The notes beneath the pieces were generated by a model, which saw only the letters and a program-made list of their open reading frames with translations, had not been told where the DNA came from and did no database searches. Shown in pieces: positions 44,485 through 56,175 of a stretch of DNA of 64,000 nucleotides. This DNA is from Narthecium ossifragum (taxonomy: Eukaryota; Streptophyta; Magnoliopsida; Dioscoreales; Nartheciaceae): assembly GCA_963920575.1 (NCBI GenBank), contig OY986970.1, positions 21,769,274 through 21,833,273 of the forward strand, read 5' to 3'. Every line of letters begins with the position of its first letter. Within the stretch, counting starts at the first letter, position 1. A program made the translations under genes and the position numbers.

Positions 44485-44627
44485 TCTCCATGGCCTCCCA
44501 AACAACCCTTATGTCCGCTTCAACCAGGTCATTGGTCGAGAAGGCCATACTTGGTCTTTCGCGCCTAATCAACCTCACTGGATGATGTACCAAGTATAGA
44601 TCGATGTATTCCAACTGGCCCAGCGCC
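44485..44627 (-). pseudogene. Aldo-keto reductase exon 2 fragment
   Basis: After a CAG acceptor (44628-44630), two bases of phase carried from exon 1 are completed. It reads ALGQLEYIDLYLVHHPVRL and then FSTNDLVEADIRVVWEAMER. AKR4 proteins have LEYVDLYLIHWP and WEAMEE in the same positions; the catalytic His (LVHHP) is kept while the next Trp is His. Homology stops at the AC microsatellite. The C-terminal two-thirds is missing, and the hAT-like element begins about 250 bp downstream. Confidence 0.8.
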
Positions 44628-45701
44628 CTGATCAATCAGCCAAAGCGCAACCTGTTAGCCAAAATAATCACTAACCAATCACTGGTCGACACGTAAACAA
44701 AGTATCAGTGACCGATGACCAATGACCGATTAGTTTATGACTTCATCGTCCAAATACAAATGGATGATCAATTGTTGGATATGCAGGAAATGAATATCAT
44801 CCAAATGCCATTGAGTCAAGTTATCGGCCGAAGATGATTGTGGAGCATGCAAAGAAATATCATCGACCAAAGGCTATGATGAAGTAAGCAAGTAAAGGTC
44901 ATCGACCAGAAGCAATTACAACATGTGCAATTAAAGATCATTGATCAGACGTGATCATGATGTATGCAATGAAAGATCATCGGCCACGTGTCCTCATCGA
45001 CTAAAGCATTGCACGTGGAAAAGTGGTTCTAGCGCAGTTATAACAGGATCTCCTATGATTGCGCCATGATCACTCCAGGTGGGAACGGTTATTAGTCTAT
45101 TAGATATAAATAGGCTTTTTCTCACTATTGTAATCTCTCTGGCACTCTTGTAACCAGCCTAAAAGCATGGATTTCTACGTTCCTGTTTTACTTGTAAGTT
45201 ATTAAATTAATGAAGATCTTTTAGTTTATTTAATGTGCTTCTTTAATGTCTTCTTAGACTAGTTTAGATTAGTTTATGATAATGTAGTTTAAGTAATCTT
45301 AGCTCTCCGCAATAGATTAATTTAGAGTTATTGTAGGTTTAATCTTATTTTTATATAGATTAAGTTGTTTTAGGATAATCTTTACTCTAGATAAGATTTG
45401 TCATTTTCAGTAGACTAAATTAGGTTTAAACTAGGATTAATTTAGGTTTATCCCTAGCGTTCTTCATAATTATCCCTTTTAATATATTTAATTACGTTTG
45501 ATCACATTTCCAAGAAATTTGACACCTCTGTTCGAACTGAGTTCGAAGGAGTTGAACCTTAGCACGTCCCTGATTTTGACTTGTTTGACTATTGCCGGTC
45601 AATGGCAAGATTTCCTCGTTAACACAACCAATTTCAAACGCCACCTTCTTGAAATCAACATAAATGGATGTTGATAATGTTTTTGGATCCACTTTGCTAA
45701 C
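44628..45701. other. AKR intron 1, with an LTR-like segment
   Basis: 44830-45010 repeats ATCATCGACCAAAGG-like motifs (ATCATCGGCC, CATCGACCAG, ATCATCGGCCAC). A TATA box, GATATAAATAGG, lies at 45103-45114, followed by TTGTAATCTC and TTGTAACCAGCC; this layout resembles an LTR promoter and transcript start on the plus strand. No ends or TSD could be fixed. Confidence 0.4.
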
Positions 45702-46039
45702 CGGAGAGACTCGTGGAGGGCAGGCTCGACAAAGTTGGGGTGCATGTCGGTGCACCATAGCTTGGTGGTGATGAAGAGCTTCTCACGGAAATGGATCAAA
45801 CCTCGCTCGAGGGCCACAACGATGGTGCGGCTGAGAGTTTGCTCGGATTGGCATATGCTGGCCGTTTCAAAATGGTGGTAGCCCAACTCGATGGCATCGA
45901 GAACTGCCGACAGGCCCAACTCCATGACGTCTTCCGGCGGCATCGGGTAAGTAGTTGTTCCCAGCCCGAGAACGGGTATCATATTTTCAGAGTTCAGAAC
46001 TATCTCAGGCACCATTGCCGTGCCCTTCTGTTCTTGCAT
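45702..46039 (-). pseudogene. Aldo-keto reductase exon 1 (AKR4-like), catalytically damaged
   Basis: Begins MQEQKGTAMVPEIVLNSENM, then IPVLGLGTTTYPMPPED and LFITTKLWCTDMHPNFVEPA, and ends HESLR at a GTTAGC donor (phase 2, matching exon 2). This is the N-terminal part of the NADPH-binding (beta/alpha)8 barrel of plant reductases such as chalcone/codeinone/methylecgonone reductase relatives. Of the catalytic tetrad, Asp is Glu (HFETA) and Tyr is Cys (ICQSEQ); Lys (TKLW) remains. Together with the lost C-terminus this marks a pseudogene. It may be the one host-type locus in the window. Confidence 0.85.
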
Positions 46040-46167
46040 GTAGAGAGAGTTGTGGATGTGATAGTGAAGATTGCCATAATTAAATTATCCTCACTCGATG
46101 GAATGCCTGCCATTTACCAAAGACAGCTCCTCGGGTACATGACAAGCCAGTTTGAAAATAGTTTTAA

Positions 46168-47270
46168 CGATTTTTTTAAAAAATAATATTATTTTAATAA
46201 AATATTATTAAAATATACCTATAACAAAAGTATTTACGTGAATATGCCTCCCCCGGCCGTTGGTTTTAAAGGCTGGTCCATAAGCCGTAACTCCAAGTTA
46301 CGGTTTCCATAACTTAGAGTTACGGTTTTTTTGTGCACACCAACGACTTATCCCATAGTCGATCCGTGCATCATCCATCGACCATCGCGTCCACCGTCGT
46401 AAGCAATGATTCACTCCCAGTCGATCCATGCATCGACTATACGTCTCTGTCAAGAGAACGTCACTCCAAAGTCGATGATTGGTTCGACCATCAGCTCAGC
46501 TCCAACTTGGCTATGTCTGGAAATTAAAGAACGCCTAATAAGACGTGTCATGAAGTTACAGTTTTATTAAAGAAGCCATAGCTTCGTCCCACGACTATAA
46601 TTAAATAACTCCCACCCACCGATCCCCTTCCTCCTTCCCAGCCGACCCTACCTCCCTTCCTAGCCGACCCCACCTCTCCGTTTCCTCACTCATCGGTGGT
46701 GATTTTCTGGCGTTTTAGTCGACGAAACTCCTCCAAACTTTGGGAAAACCTCATTGGATCTCCATCCTACTATTCAAGTGAGTTCTTCATGATCAGGCTG
46801 GGAAGGAGGAAGGGGATCGACAGGTTTGGGTTATTTAATTATAGTCGTGGGATGATGTTACGACTTCTTTAATAAAGCTGTAACTTCATGAAATGTCTTA
46901 TTAGGCGTTCTTTAATTTCCAGACTTAAGCCAAGTTGGAGCTGAGCTGACGGTCGAACAAAGCATCAACCCTAAAGTGATGTTCTCTTGACAGAGACGTA
47001 TGGTCGATGCATGGATCGACCGTGAGTGAATCATTGCTTGCAACGGTGGACGTGACGGTCGACGGTAGTTGCACGGATTGACCGTGGGATAAGTCGTTGG
47101 TGTGCACAAGCAAACCGTAACTTACGGTTTATGGACCAGCCTTTAAAACCCAACGGCCACGCCAGGGTGGCTGCTGACGTGGCCGGGGGAGGCATATCCC
47201 CTTAAATACTTTTGCTATAGATATATTTTAATAATATTTTACTAACATAATATTATTTTAATTTTTTTTC
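46168..47270. mobile_element. Foldback MULE-type element, TSD TAGTTTTAA
   Basis: Two arms of about 500 bp (46168-46660; 46795-47270) are inverted copies with a ~130-bp loop. Flanks TAGTTTTAA at 46159-46167 and 47271-47279 are an exact 9-bp TSD. The arms carry GTCGATCCATGCATCGAC-type motifs that also occur in LTR X1. The C-rich loop side holds repeats of TTCCCAGCCGACCC. No coding sequence. Confidence 0.88.
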
Positions 47271-47579
47271 TAGTTTTAATTCTTAATTACACTTTAGTAT
47301 TTTTGTATTTTAAGTTTATTCATTTTAGACCATGCATTTTAGAATTTAAATTTCAGGTCCCTAAAGTTTATAACCCACCCGATTTTGAACCAGTTAGGCC
47401 CTTCGCATTAGCTTTCCTATCCATCCTCCCTAAAATATTGCAATATATATTATTCCCTATTTTACAGCTTCCCTATTTACAATACCCTACATCAGCTTCC
47501 CAAAATCATTCACTACATCGCTAAAATACTCATTCCCCCATTTTCTTTTCTTCTTCTATTATTTATTTATTATTTGACA

Positions 47580-47905
47580 GTCATATAATTATGGTAACTT
47601 AATATTAAATTACATCAGTAATCTCTGAGCTGTATTCTATATTATAGTATATTATATTAATGTTTTTGTTATTTATATTAAAGTATTTTGGTAATTAAAT
47701 TATGGTAAAATTATGGTAATTAAATATTAAATTACATCGGTAATCTTTGAGATATAATTTTGGTAATTAAATATTAAAGTACTTAAAGTATATTCTTTAC
47801 TTTATTATTTGAAATTCATATAATTATGGTAAATAAATATTAAATTACATCAGTGATCTCTGAGATATACTTATAATAAAGAATACTGCATCATTAATCT
47901 TTGAG
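47580..47905. repeat. AT-rich tandem repeat, unit 113-122 bp
   Basis: TTAAATTACATCAGTAATCTCTGAG and variants occur at about 47606, 47728 and 47841, with a partial copy near 47888. The units differ by substitutions and small indels. They lie inside the Tourist-like element. Confidence 0.65.
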
Positions 47906-48106
47906 ATAGGTTTAATGTTTTGTTTGTCAAATAAAAAACCCAGCAACTAATTTAAATATAAAATATGATATGGAGAGGTGAATAGTGTCCCCTACATGTC
48001 GGGGAGCTGGAGAGCACTGTAGCTTTTCTCTAAAATAGGGCGAGGATAGGGAAGTTGTTGTGGGGTGAAAATGGCCATTTCTCTATAATTGGTTCCCTAT
48101 TATAGG

Positions 48107-50306
48107 TAGAGATGGCAAAATCGACCGCACCATTGGATAACCGAGCCGATCCGCACCGATGGGGACGGGTATGGTATAGATTTTTTACCCGTGGATACGG
48201 GTATGGTTTACAAAATTAAAATCCGCGCGGGTACGGGGCGGATTATGGTATTGGGTAATATCCGCCCCGCTGATGTCGCTCAAATGTGTCACGCACAGCG
48301 GTCGCGGTGCAGTACAGCATAAGAGAGGTCGAATCCCACAGAGAGACAAGCAGGAAAGATCCAGAAACACAGATAACAATGAATTGAAAACAATCAAGAG
48401 CGATGAAAGTTAAGAAAATAGATCGGAGATGTAATGGTAAGATAAAGTTAACGAAAGAAATCAAGATTTGAATGAGGCTAGGCTTCAGGAATCACGTCAC
48501 TCGGATTTAGGTTCTTCTCTTCTCAATGGTTCATATGGCACTCAGTTAAGGGATTCACATCCCAATCACCTTAACCGGAAGATATAGAATTATGAATCGG
48601 ATAAAATATAAATGTCTCTTCCTATGATTGGTTCTTCCTTTTTATAGTCATAATTTCATCCAACCAAACCTAAGAATACACGATACCGGCTGTCACTACA
48701 GGCAACGCGCAGCAAAAGTTCATCGGGACAAAGCCCTAACTCTAACCGGACCTCTAAGAATACACAATACCAACTCTCACAATCGGCAATGCATAGCAAA
48801 GATCTCACGGGTTAGAGCCCCAACCTTGTCTTACCAGATCCCTAAGAATACACAATACCAGCTGTCACTACGGGCAATGCATAGCAAAGGTCTCGCAAGA
48901 CTCGGTAGGAGAATCAAAAGAGATAACTATGGGATCACAATATCATAAAAGAAGTATGACTGGATTTATAATACTGTTTAACCACAAAGCAATCTGTGAA
49001 GATCCAATACATAAAGAGAGTTTAACAATAAAGATTAAAAACTATGAACCATTGTTGGAGAAGAAACCCTAATCCTCGCTAGATCATCCGTCCGCCATGC
49101 CCGCGGATTACTCGGCCATGGATGGAGATTCCTCCATCTTCTTCCTTTGGGAAACACCCAGAAAAGAGCCTCCAAAAACGTCCAAGAAGTCCCCCTCAAA
49201 CCCTAGAAAGAGTACTATTTATAGCCCCAAAGTCTCTCCATCAACGGATTTGATCTAAACCGTTGATTTAATTCACTGGGAACGTCCGATCGATCCTTCT
49301 CGGGGTGCTGGATCGATCGGATGCGTTAAAATTTTCAACTCCTAACTTCGCCCGTGTCCGATCGATCGAAGTATGGGCGCGGGATTGATCGGATGAGTTA
49401 AAATCCGCTGATTTTGGCTTTTTCGGAGTCCGATCGATCGGACCATTGGTGTCGGATCGATCGGACCCCATAGGAGCGATGGAGGGATCGATCGGATGCA
49501 TTGTGGCTGAAAAACACATGTTCTGTCACGTTTTTGCGTGGTCCGATCGATCGGCGGATCGCTCGGACTTCCAGCTTATTTTCCTTTCTGCCATTCAGAC
49601 TGCGCATCGGTACTGAAATTGCCGTAACTTCCTCTAGGAAACTCAGAATCACGAACCGTAAAATTCTCCAGAATCTAGACTTCAAGAGCTTTCCAACCAT
49701 ATATGGAACATCATCTGGTTCTTCATGAGCAGGTACAGATTAATATTTGAAGTTGATCTATATACTCTTTTTAGCTTCTTTTAGCACCAATTTCCTGCAT
49801 TTTCCAAACAACCATGTGAAGCAACATATAGATGTAAAAATAGTAATAAAGATGTTGATTAAAGATAATAATTTAGCAATTGAGATGGTTATAAGACTGT
49901 TCAGAGTGTACTTTCATGCACTCATCACCCGCCTCGCATATCCGCCCCGCCCCACCAATGAATGTTGGTTTGGTGGATTTTAGAGAGTCTATTTTTGTAA
50001 TAATACTTTAATAGAGACTAAATGCTAATGACTGTTTGGTGGATCTATATTTTAGAGATTTTAGAGAATGAATGTTGATGATAGTTTGGTGAATTTAGAT
50101 TTAGATTTTAGAGATTGAATGGTTTTTTTTAGGTTTTGCAGATAACCGTGGGTTGCGGGTAATATCCGCGTACCCGCGGGGATGGTTATGGTCCGCGATC
50201 CCCATTATCCGCGCGGGGACGGGGCGGTGCGGGTATGGGCGGAGGAGTGCGGGGACGGCGACGGATATTCCAATACCCGCCCCAGTCCTCCCCGTTGCCA
50301 TCACTA
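48107..50306. mobile_element. hAT-type MITE with 8-bp TSD, split by solo LTR C2
   Basis: Ends are TAGAGATGGCAA and TTGCCATCACTA. Flanks ATTATAGG at 48099-48106 and 50307-50314 are identical. Subterminal sequence is rich in GGGTACGGGGCGG / CCCGCCCC motifs at both ends. About 540 bp remain without the LTR. Confidence 0.88.
48271..49927 (-). mobile_element. Solo LTR C2, TSD CCCGC
   Basis: Same family as C1: minus ends TGATGAGTGCATGAAAG and TTTGAGCGACATCA. Flanks CCCGC at 48266-48270 and 49928-49932 match. C2 carries a cluster of CGATCGATCGG palindromes (49283-49572) where C1 has none. It shares a ~100-bp GAGCTTTCCAACCATATATGG block with C1 and, inverted, with LTR D. Confidence 0.9.
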
Positions 50307-50350
50307 ATTATAGGGAAGGGAGGGGTTTGGGGGGGCTGATACGGGTGCCC

Positions 50351-50811
50351 TAATTTGGCCTGACAGTAAACTGATCACGTGGCGTTTTACTCATCTCCCT
50401 AGAATCTCCCGTTAGTTACCAAAAGGGGGATAGGGGCGACCAACACTGGAGTGAAATTCGACCACTCCACTGCTTCTTCGCCAGCTTTTTGATCGTCGAC
50501 GATGCTAGCACATGTCAGGTAAGTTCCCCCATCCTATTGCCCTTGATTGTAGTTTGTTTTTTATGACTAAGTGAGTGGTATAAAAAGGATAAATATATGT
50601 TGTGTTACAGCTTCTGGGTTAGACCTGTGAATGGGCCTATACTATGGTCAAAGGCAGCTGGAGATCCTATACAACCACCACCTTACAGGATGCAGCCGGT
50701 AGGATAAAAAACTTAGAGAAAGGCAGAATAATGAGCTCCCAAGAAGTTCAAAACAAAAGACAATGAGCACAACAGTGAGGTGTAAGAATGGCTAGTATTG
50801 GGGCCATAACA
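50351..50811 (+). pseudogene. MULE relic: TIR-type leader and transposase C-terminal fragment
   Basis: 50460-50520 looks like a MULE 5' leader ending in GTCAG/GTAAGT. After TTACAG an exon starts at 50611 reading FWVRPVNGPILWSKAAGDPI, then QPPPYRMQP; a one-base shift later it continues LRERQNNELPRSSKQKTMS, then CKNG-stop-YWGHN, an eroded zinc knuckle. This equals the INGP...APPYRRQPGRPRK...CTNCWEWGHNK tail of the MULE at 39970-40330. The Athila-like element begins immediately after GHN. Confidence 0.7.
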
Positions 50812-53729
50812 TGATCGTTCGCGAACGTGTCGTTAAAACGTTGCAAACTCAATCAAATATTAAATTTATAATCCTTATTCAATCACTAAACTTCTAGGTA
50901 GAATAGAGGTGAACTTGGGAGTCGATCCACAGGGAAAACGTTGGAAATCAAAATCAATTGTCAAAACCCTAAAACTAAGGAAAAGAATCAAAGATAGGAT
51001 AGAGTTATCTAAGATACTAAAGAAAAGAAATAAAAGGTTGATCAATTCGAATCAATGGAGTAGTTACTTAGGAATTACTTAATCCGACCTGATTTCATTA
51101 TTAGCTTTCTGTAGTTATTATCTTGTTCCATTCTCTCAACATTATGGATCATATGGCTATAAGCTCACATGAATCCCTAAAAGAAAGTTAATGTTTCTGA
51201 TGAGACTTGAAAAATACACAAATTAACCCCTTAATTTACCTTTATTAGGCTTTGAGCAAGGTATTTCTAATAATCTTCATGGCATTTCAGGTACAAGAGC
51301 CCTCAACAGAAGTTAGATCAACTTTGGAGCGTAAACGAGCCTATTCGTGCACATTTAGGTACATGGGTCAACTTCAAAGATTAAACTGTACCTTCTCAGA
51401 AAAAACCAGATAATGTGCCATATATGATTGGAAAGCTCTGGAAGTCTAGTTTTTGGAGAATTTTTCGGTTCATGATTCCGAGTTTTCTAGATGAAGTTAT
51501 GGGATTTTTGGTACCAATGCACAGTGCTGAATGACAAAAGAGATAATATGCAGAAAAGAAGATCGATCGTCTGTGTATAAAAGATCGATTGTTGTACTGT
51601 AGCAGAGATGACAGAGAGCAATAATTCAAAAGATCGATCTTCTCCCTATAGAAGATCAATCTTCCGCGGGCGTAGCCAATTATACGGGATAAAAAGATCG
51701 ATATTTCTCCCTAAAAGATTGATCTTTCATTGCCAGTTAAGCAAAATGAAGGGCCAGATGTAATCCGAAGGGGAGAAGCTTGAGGACTATAAATACCAAA
51801 CTTTGGGCTCTTATTAGGGATTCCTTTGGACAAGAGGAGGCTAAGAAAAGGGGCAACCCCCTTTGGCAAGGAAGGGAGCTCTCATCCAAGAGGGAGGAGA
51901 TTGATGAAGAAGAGGAGGATCCATCTCTTTTCCATTGCTCCTCCATCGAAGATGAGTAGCTAATCTATTTACCTAGTGGAATACCATGATGTTTTAGTTT
52001 TTATTTGTAGTTTTCTTTGGATTTGGATGTTGTAAACCCTTTTGAGACAAGATTATACGGATTTATGCTTCATTTATCATCTTCGTAGTTAGATTCTAAT
52101 GTTGAATAGTGGATCTCATTCTATTGAATAGGCTAAACCCTTATGCTTGGATGGTGTTTGTTGATATTCCCGAATGAGTAGGCTATTCTAGAACCATGGC
52201 CACTTCTGTTGAAAGGAGTATTAGCTCTAGGTTAGGGCTTGTAGGTGTTAGAACTACCCCAATCCACATTTAGCCTAGCCTCCATTTCATCTTTTTAATG
52301 TATTGGATGCGATGTGCTAGAACCACATTGATTTATTACCGTATTCCATACAACCCGATTCCTTGCGACGAGATGATCCTAACCCGACTTCTCGTTGGCG
52401 ATGATTGTAGCTAATCCCTCGATCATCGACTTTCTAGCATACACCTAGTGCGACGGATAGTCTTTAACCAGGTATTCGTTAACAACGACCGTTGTTAGCC
52501 ACAAGGTAGTCGATATGGTAGTGTCTCGATAGGATTGCACATCTTGATCCATTAGAAAGCTACGATTGAGCCTAATTTGGATTGGGATTCCCTAAAACCT
52601 CTTTCTATCCATTGAATTATTTATATACTTTCTTAGCTATCATATCCTAAAATCCAAAACCATTTCTTTTATTATCCTTATAGGAATACTTAGATTGAGA
52701 TAAGTAGTTTAATTGTTTCCATACGCATTCCCTATGGATTCGACTCAGAGTCACCGCTAGCTACCCCCAAAGATAGTTTGTTAGGAGTTTGATTATAAAT
52801 TTCTAATTTTGATCGTACACGTTAAACCGCGACACTTTCCACATCCCATCAGTTTCCAACGGCATAACCTATCTTTGCTTGGCATAGATTGTCATTGGTC
52901 CTACGATTACCTTAAATTATACTACTCCTAATGACCTTGGCACAACCTATGTTCGCGTAGCATAGCTTATCTCAAAGACAAACCAATAAGTTTATAAAAA
53001 CCATCTGATAAATCTCTACAATCAATCACAGAAATCATCCAAGACTGAAAGTACGTCAAGAGAACTCTGTTCCTTCAAGTCTATTAATAATAAAACTATA
53101 TTTATGAGATAATGTCTCGAGAAGTTCACAAGAATCAAACTAAAGAAAGACCAAAACTACCCTAGGGCTTCATGAATAATCCTAAGGACAATAATTAGCA
53201 ACTCATTTTTTGGATGAATGCCATCGGCTTAGAATACAAAACTGTCACCATCCGCATCATCGCGAATGTTCCTAAATTCTGTCTTGATGACGTCATCCGA
53301 CCGATCGATCGGACTAAAAATTGATCCATCGCTCCAGTCAACTTGACTGGGTCTCTACTGCTATGTCATTAATTAATTTCAGCCATTCTCAAATCCAGCT
53401 TTCATAGATCCAACTTTGCTTCACAACTGGCGCCAATGCATACGGAATCTCACAAAGTCTTCAACATTAAAGTTGTAGATCTTGAAGTCTTATTTCATAC
53501 CAGAATTGCATAATATTCGGAGGTCTTTAGAATATCTAATGATATATTTCGAAACAGTCGACAAAGCAGTCTTTTTGTAGAATTCAGTGATTTTTGGCTG
53601 AATTTCTTGTATTTCTTTTCAAATCATGATTAAATCTGAAATTAACTAACAAACTATTAAACACAACTACTCCAGGCTTAACAGAGGTAATTTAAGAGGT
53701 TTAATCACGAATATTTTGTGACTCATCAC
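50812..53729 (-). repeat. Athila-like 3' LTR, interrupted by solo LTR D
   Basis: Begins TGATGAGTCACAAAAT next to the polypurine tract and ends ACACGTTCGCGAACGATCA. Without LTR D and its TSD it is 1259 bp. A further ~120-bp stretch present in the 5' LTR (after CATCATCGC, 59800-59925) is deleted here. It shares GGATCGACTCCC and GGTTTGCATCG-type blocks with the other LTRs. Confidence 0.85.
51198..52851 (+). mobile_element. Solo LTR D inside the Athila-like 3' LTR, TSD GTTTC
   Basis: Ends are TGATGAGACTTG and CCACATCCCATCA. Flanks GTTTC at 51193-51197 and 52852-52856 match. A TATA box ACTATAAATACC lies at 51784-51795. AAGATCGATC palindromes cluster at 51560-51730. It is on the opposite strand to its host. 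Confidence 0.92.
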
Positions 53730-53742
53730 ACCCCCCAAATTA
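53730..53742 (-). other. Polypurine tract of the Athila-like element
   Basis: On the minus strand AATTTGGGGGGTG immediately precedes the 3' LTR. It is the expected plus-strand primer site. The preceding CTCGAGGACTAGCAAAGTGT is the sequence usually seen at this point in plant gypsy elements. Confidence 0.85.
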
Positions 53743-56175
53743 CACTTTGCTAGTCCTCGAGCAAAGAAACGATAAAAAGAAAGCAATAAATCTCGCTAAC
53801 CACTTTTGTAGGTCTCACGATTACATTCAGCATATGCAACAAACCATTAAACCTCTGGGTTACCCCAGTGGAGGAGTTATAGTCTCCTGAGGGTTTTCAG
53901 GGATGACACCCACAAATATTTATACATTCCATTGAATATAGCATTAGAAATCAATCACAATATTCATCAACTCTAATGCTTGAAATAGAACTATTATCCA
54001 TAAATATACCCTTCAACTCATAGTCATATAAAATATAGTAAGTCAAAACATGTCATAACATATTTCCAACACTTCAATATATTTAATCATGATTAAAAAT
54101 AGCTTTAACACTCTTGTGTGTGAATGAGATTCCACATGCTTCAGCGTATCAATCATATCTAAACACTTCAACTATTCAAGATCATAATCCTATTCAAGCA
54201 CATATTTTTCACTTCTCACATAGCAATCTATGCTTTTATTCATTTTTTTTCTTTTTTTGTTTTTTATAGGAATTTAAACTGTTTTACACGAACATCACAC
54301 CTTGTTCGGCACCTTGTCCGGTTACTAAGTATGAAACCCTTGTGTTTTTTTATTCCAAAAAATTCAACCGTTTTACACGAACACCATGCTGGCCAGACAC
54401 ACTACCCCGGTTACTAAGTTGAAAGTCATTTTTTTTTCGCATACTCAGATAATTGCATGTGTTCATATAATTTTTTGTGTCACGACATAGAATTGTAAAT
54501 CTATTCTAGTATCATGCTTAGAATCTAATATCAACTCCTTAACATGTGGAAGTGAACATGTGTATTAGGATATGTCAAGTTATTCTTAAATCATAGTAAA
54601 AGTGTTAAAGTATAGAATTAATATCATGCATAGCAAAAATTTACTATTTCTTATATGACATACAAGTCTCAGAATAATTCATAAAATAAATTTATAAAAC
54701 ATGCACCTTTGTCAAATCATATCATAATTTCATTCTTTTGACAGAATTCAAGAGATGTATAATATTTGGTTACCATAAAAAAATAGGAGCACGAAATTTA
54801 TGAATGCTACCCCCAACTTAAATGTAATTGTTCCCAATTACCCTAAATCATAAAAATAAATCAAGAAATAAAGGGTAGAGATAACCATAATGAACGTCCC
54901 AAAAATAGATTTCTCTCTCTTCCAATTTAAGTTTAGGCACCGCCATCATTGAATAAATACTTCATTCCCACCATAACCTGTCACACAAAAAAAATACCTT
55001 TCCAAAAAGATCAAATATAACAAATAAAAGTTCAAAAAGGTATTAGAATCATAGAAAATTTCGGCAGAGTCTCCTTTGTATTTTCATGATATATTGATTT
55101 GTACAAACATTCACCACACAAAAATATAACGTGTACAGATAAATAGTAAAGGAGATAATACATTTAAAATAATCTTCTAGACATCACAGACAAGGAAATA
55201 AAGAGCCAAAATATCCAAGCAGAGCACCAAATTATTCGTAATCTGCAGTGTGGTCCTTCTCATCCACGGTCTGCATCCCGCAACAAGATCAAATTCAAAA
55301 TTAGCGGAGATAGAGAAAACTGAACACCCGTGAATGCTTGTGATGGTCTAAGGATGCTTGTGATGGTCTCAATTGAATATCTAGACCGTCCGATCGAAAA
55401 TCGGAACACTGTAGCACCTGGATCGTGTCCAGCAGCAATTGGACGGCTAAGGGCTCACCGGCGGTGGACTATCGGTGAAACGTCGTTGCCGGAGGATGTG
55501 GAAGGTACATGAAGAATCGTAGAAGCTTAAGGAGTCTATGTACGGTGTCTGATCGATGGATTGGTGGCTTCCGGTGGTGGATTGGAGATGGCTGCGGCGC
55601 GATTTAGATCGCCGGAGACGGATTCCGATGATCCAGGCTCTAATTGAGGTAAGTAATGGTGGAGGAAGGTTTGTGGATGTGGAAGGAAGGTTCTGGAGGT
55701 ATTAATGGGTGACGGGAGGCACGGGATGAGGAGATCGGTGATGGCCGACGGAAGCGTGGGGGCTCATCGGCGTCGGAGGAGGTGAAATTGGGGGAAAAGG
55801 AGGCAGTGAGGAGGTAGAGGAGCGGATGGCGGTGATGTAGGTGGTGGTTTGGAGGGACGGGGATGGCCGGAGAGGTGGCGACGGGTGGCGGTGGGTGACA
55901 GCTCAGGGACAAGCCGATGAGCCGCAATCGAGGAATAGTGCGGGAGGAGAGAGAAAATCTGGCGGAAAGTAAGGAAAAATAGGAAGAAGGTGGAGAAAAA
56001 TCCTAAAAATCAGGGGAAAATCGTAAAAATTAAATAAAAGGCTAAAAAGCTAAGAAAAAATCCTAAAAACTGGGTTGCCTCCTATAAAGCGCGTAATTTT
56101 ACGTCTTTCGCTAGACGCTCGTGAAACAAAATTTAGGAGGCCGATTATTCCATGTGAGGAAATACATGGCCCGAA
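53743..56175 (-). other. Non-coding internal region of the Athila-like element
   Basis: No pol. Two similar blocks TTTTACACGAACA...GGTTACTAAGT lie at 54273-54330 and 54371-54412. 55330-55930 is a GC-rich patch with no recognised protein. At 56070-56100 the minus strand has GCGCTTTATAGGAGGCAACC, a conserved non-coding motif common between gag and 3' LTR of plant gypsy elements. Confidence 0.6.

Larger units (their letters stand above)
47397..50350. mobile_element. Tourist/PIF-like MITE, split by a nested hAT element
   Basis: The left end GGCCCTTCGCATTAGC and right end complement (GCTGATACGGGTGCCC) are imperfect TIRs, followed inward by CTTCCCTATTT-type motifs at both sides. TTA precedes the left end and TAA follows the right end, near the TWA target of PIF/Harbinger. 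Without the insertion at 48107-50306 it is about 0.75 kb. Confidence 0.55.
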
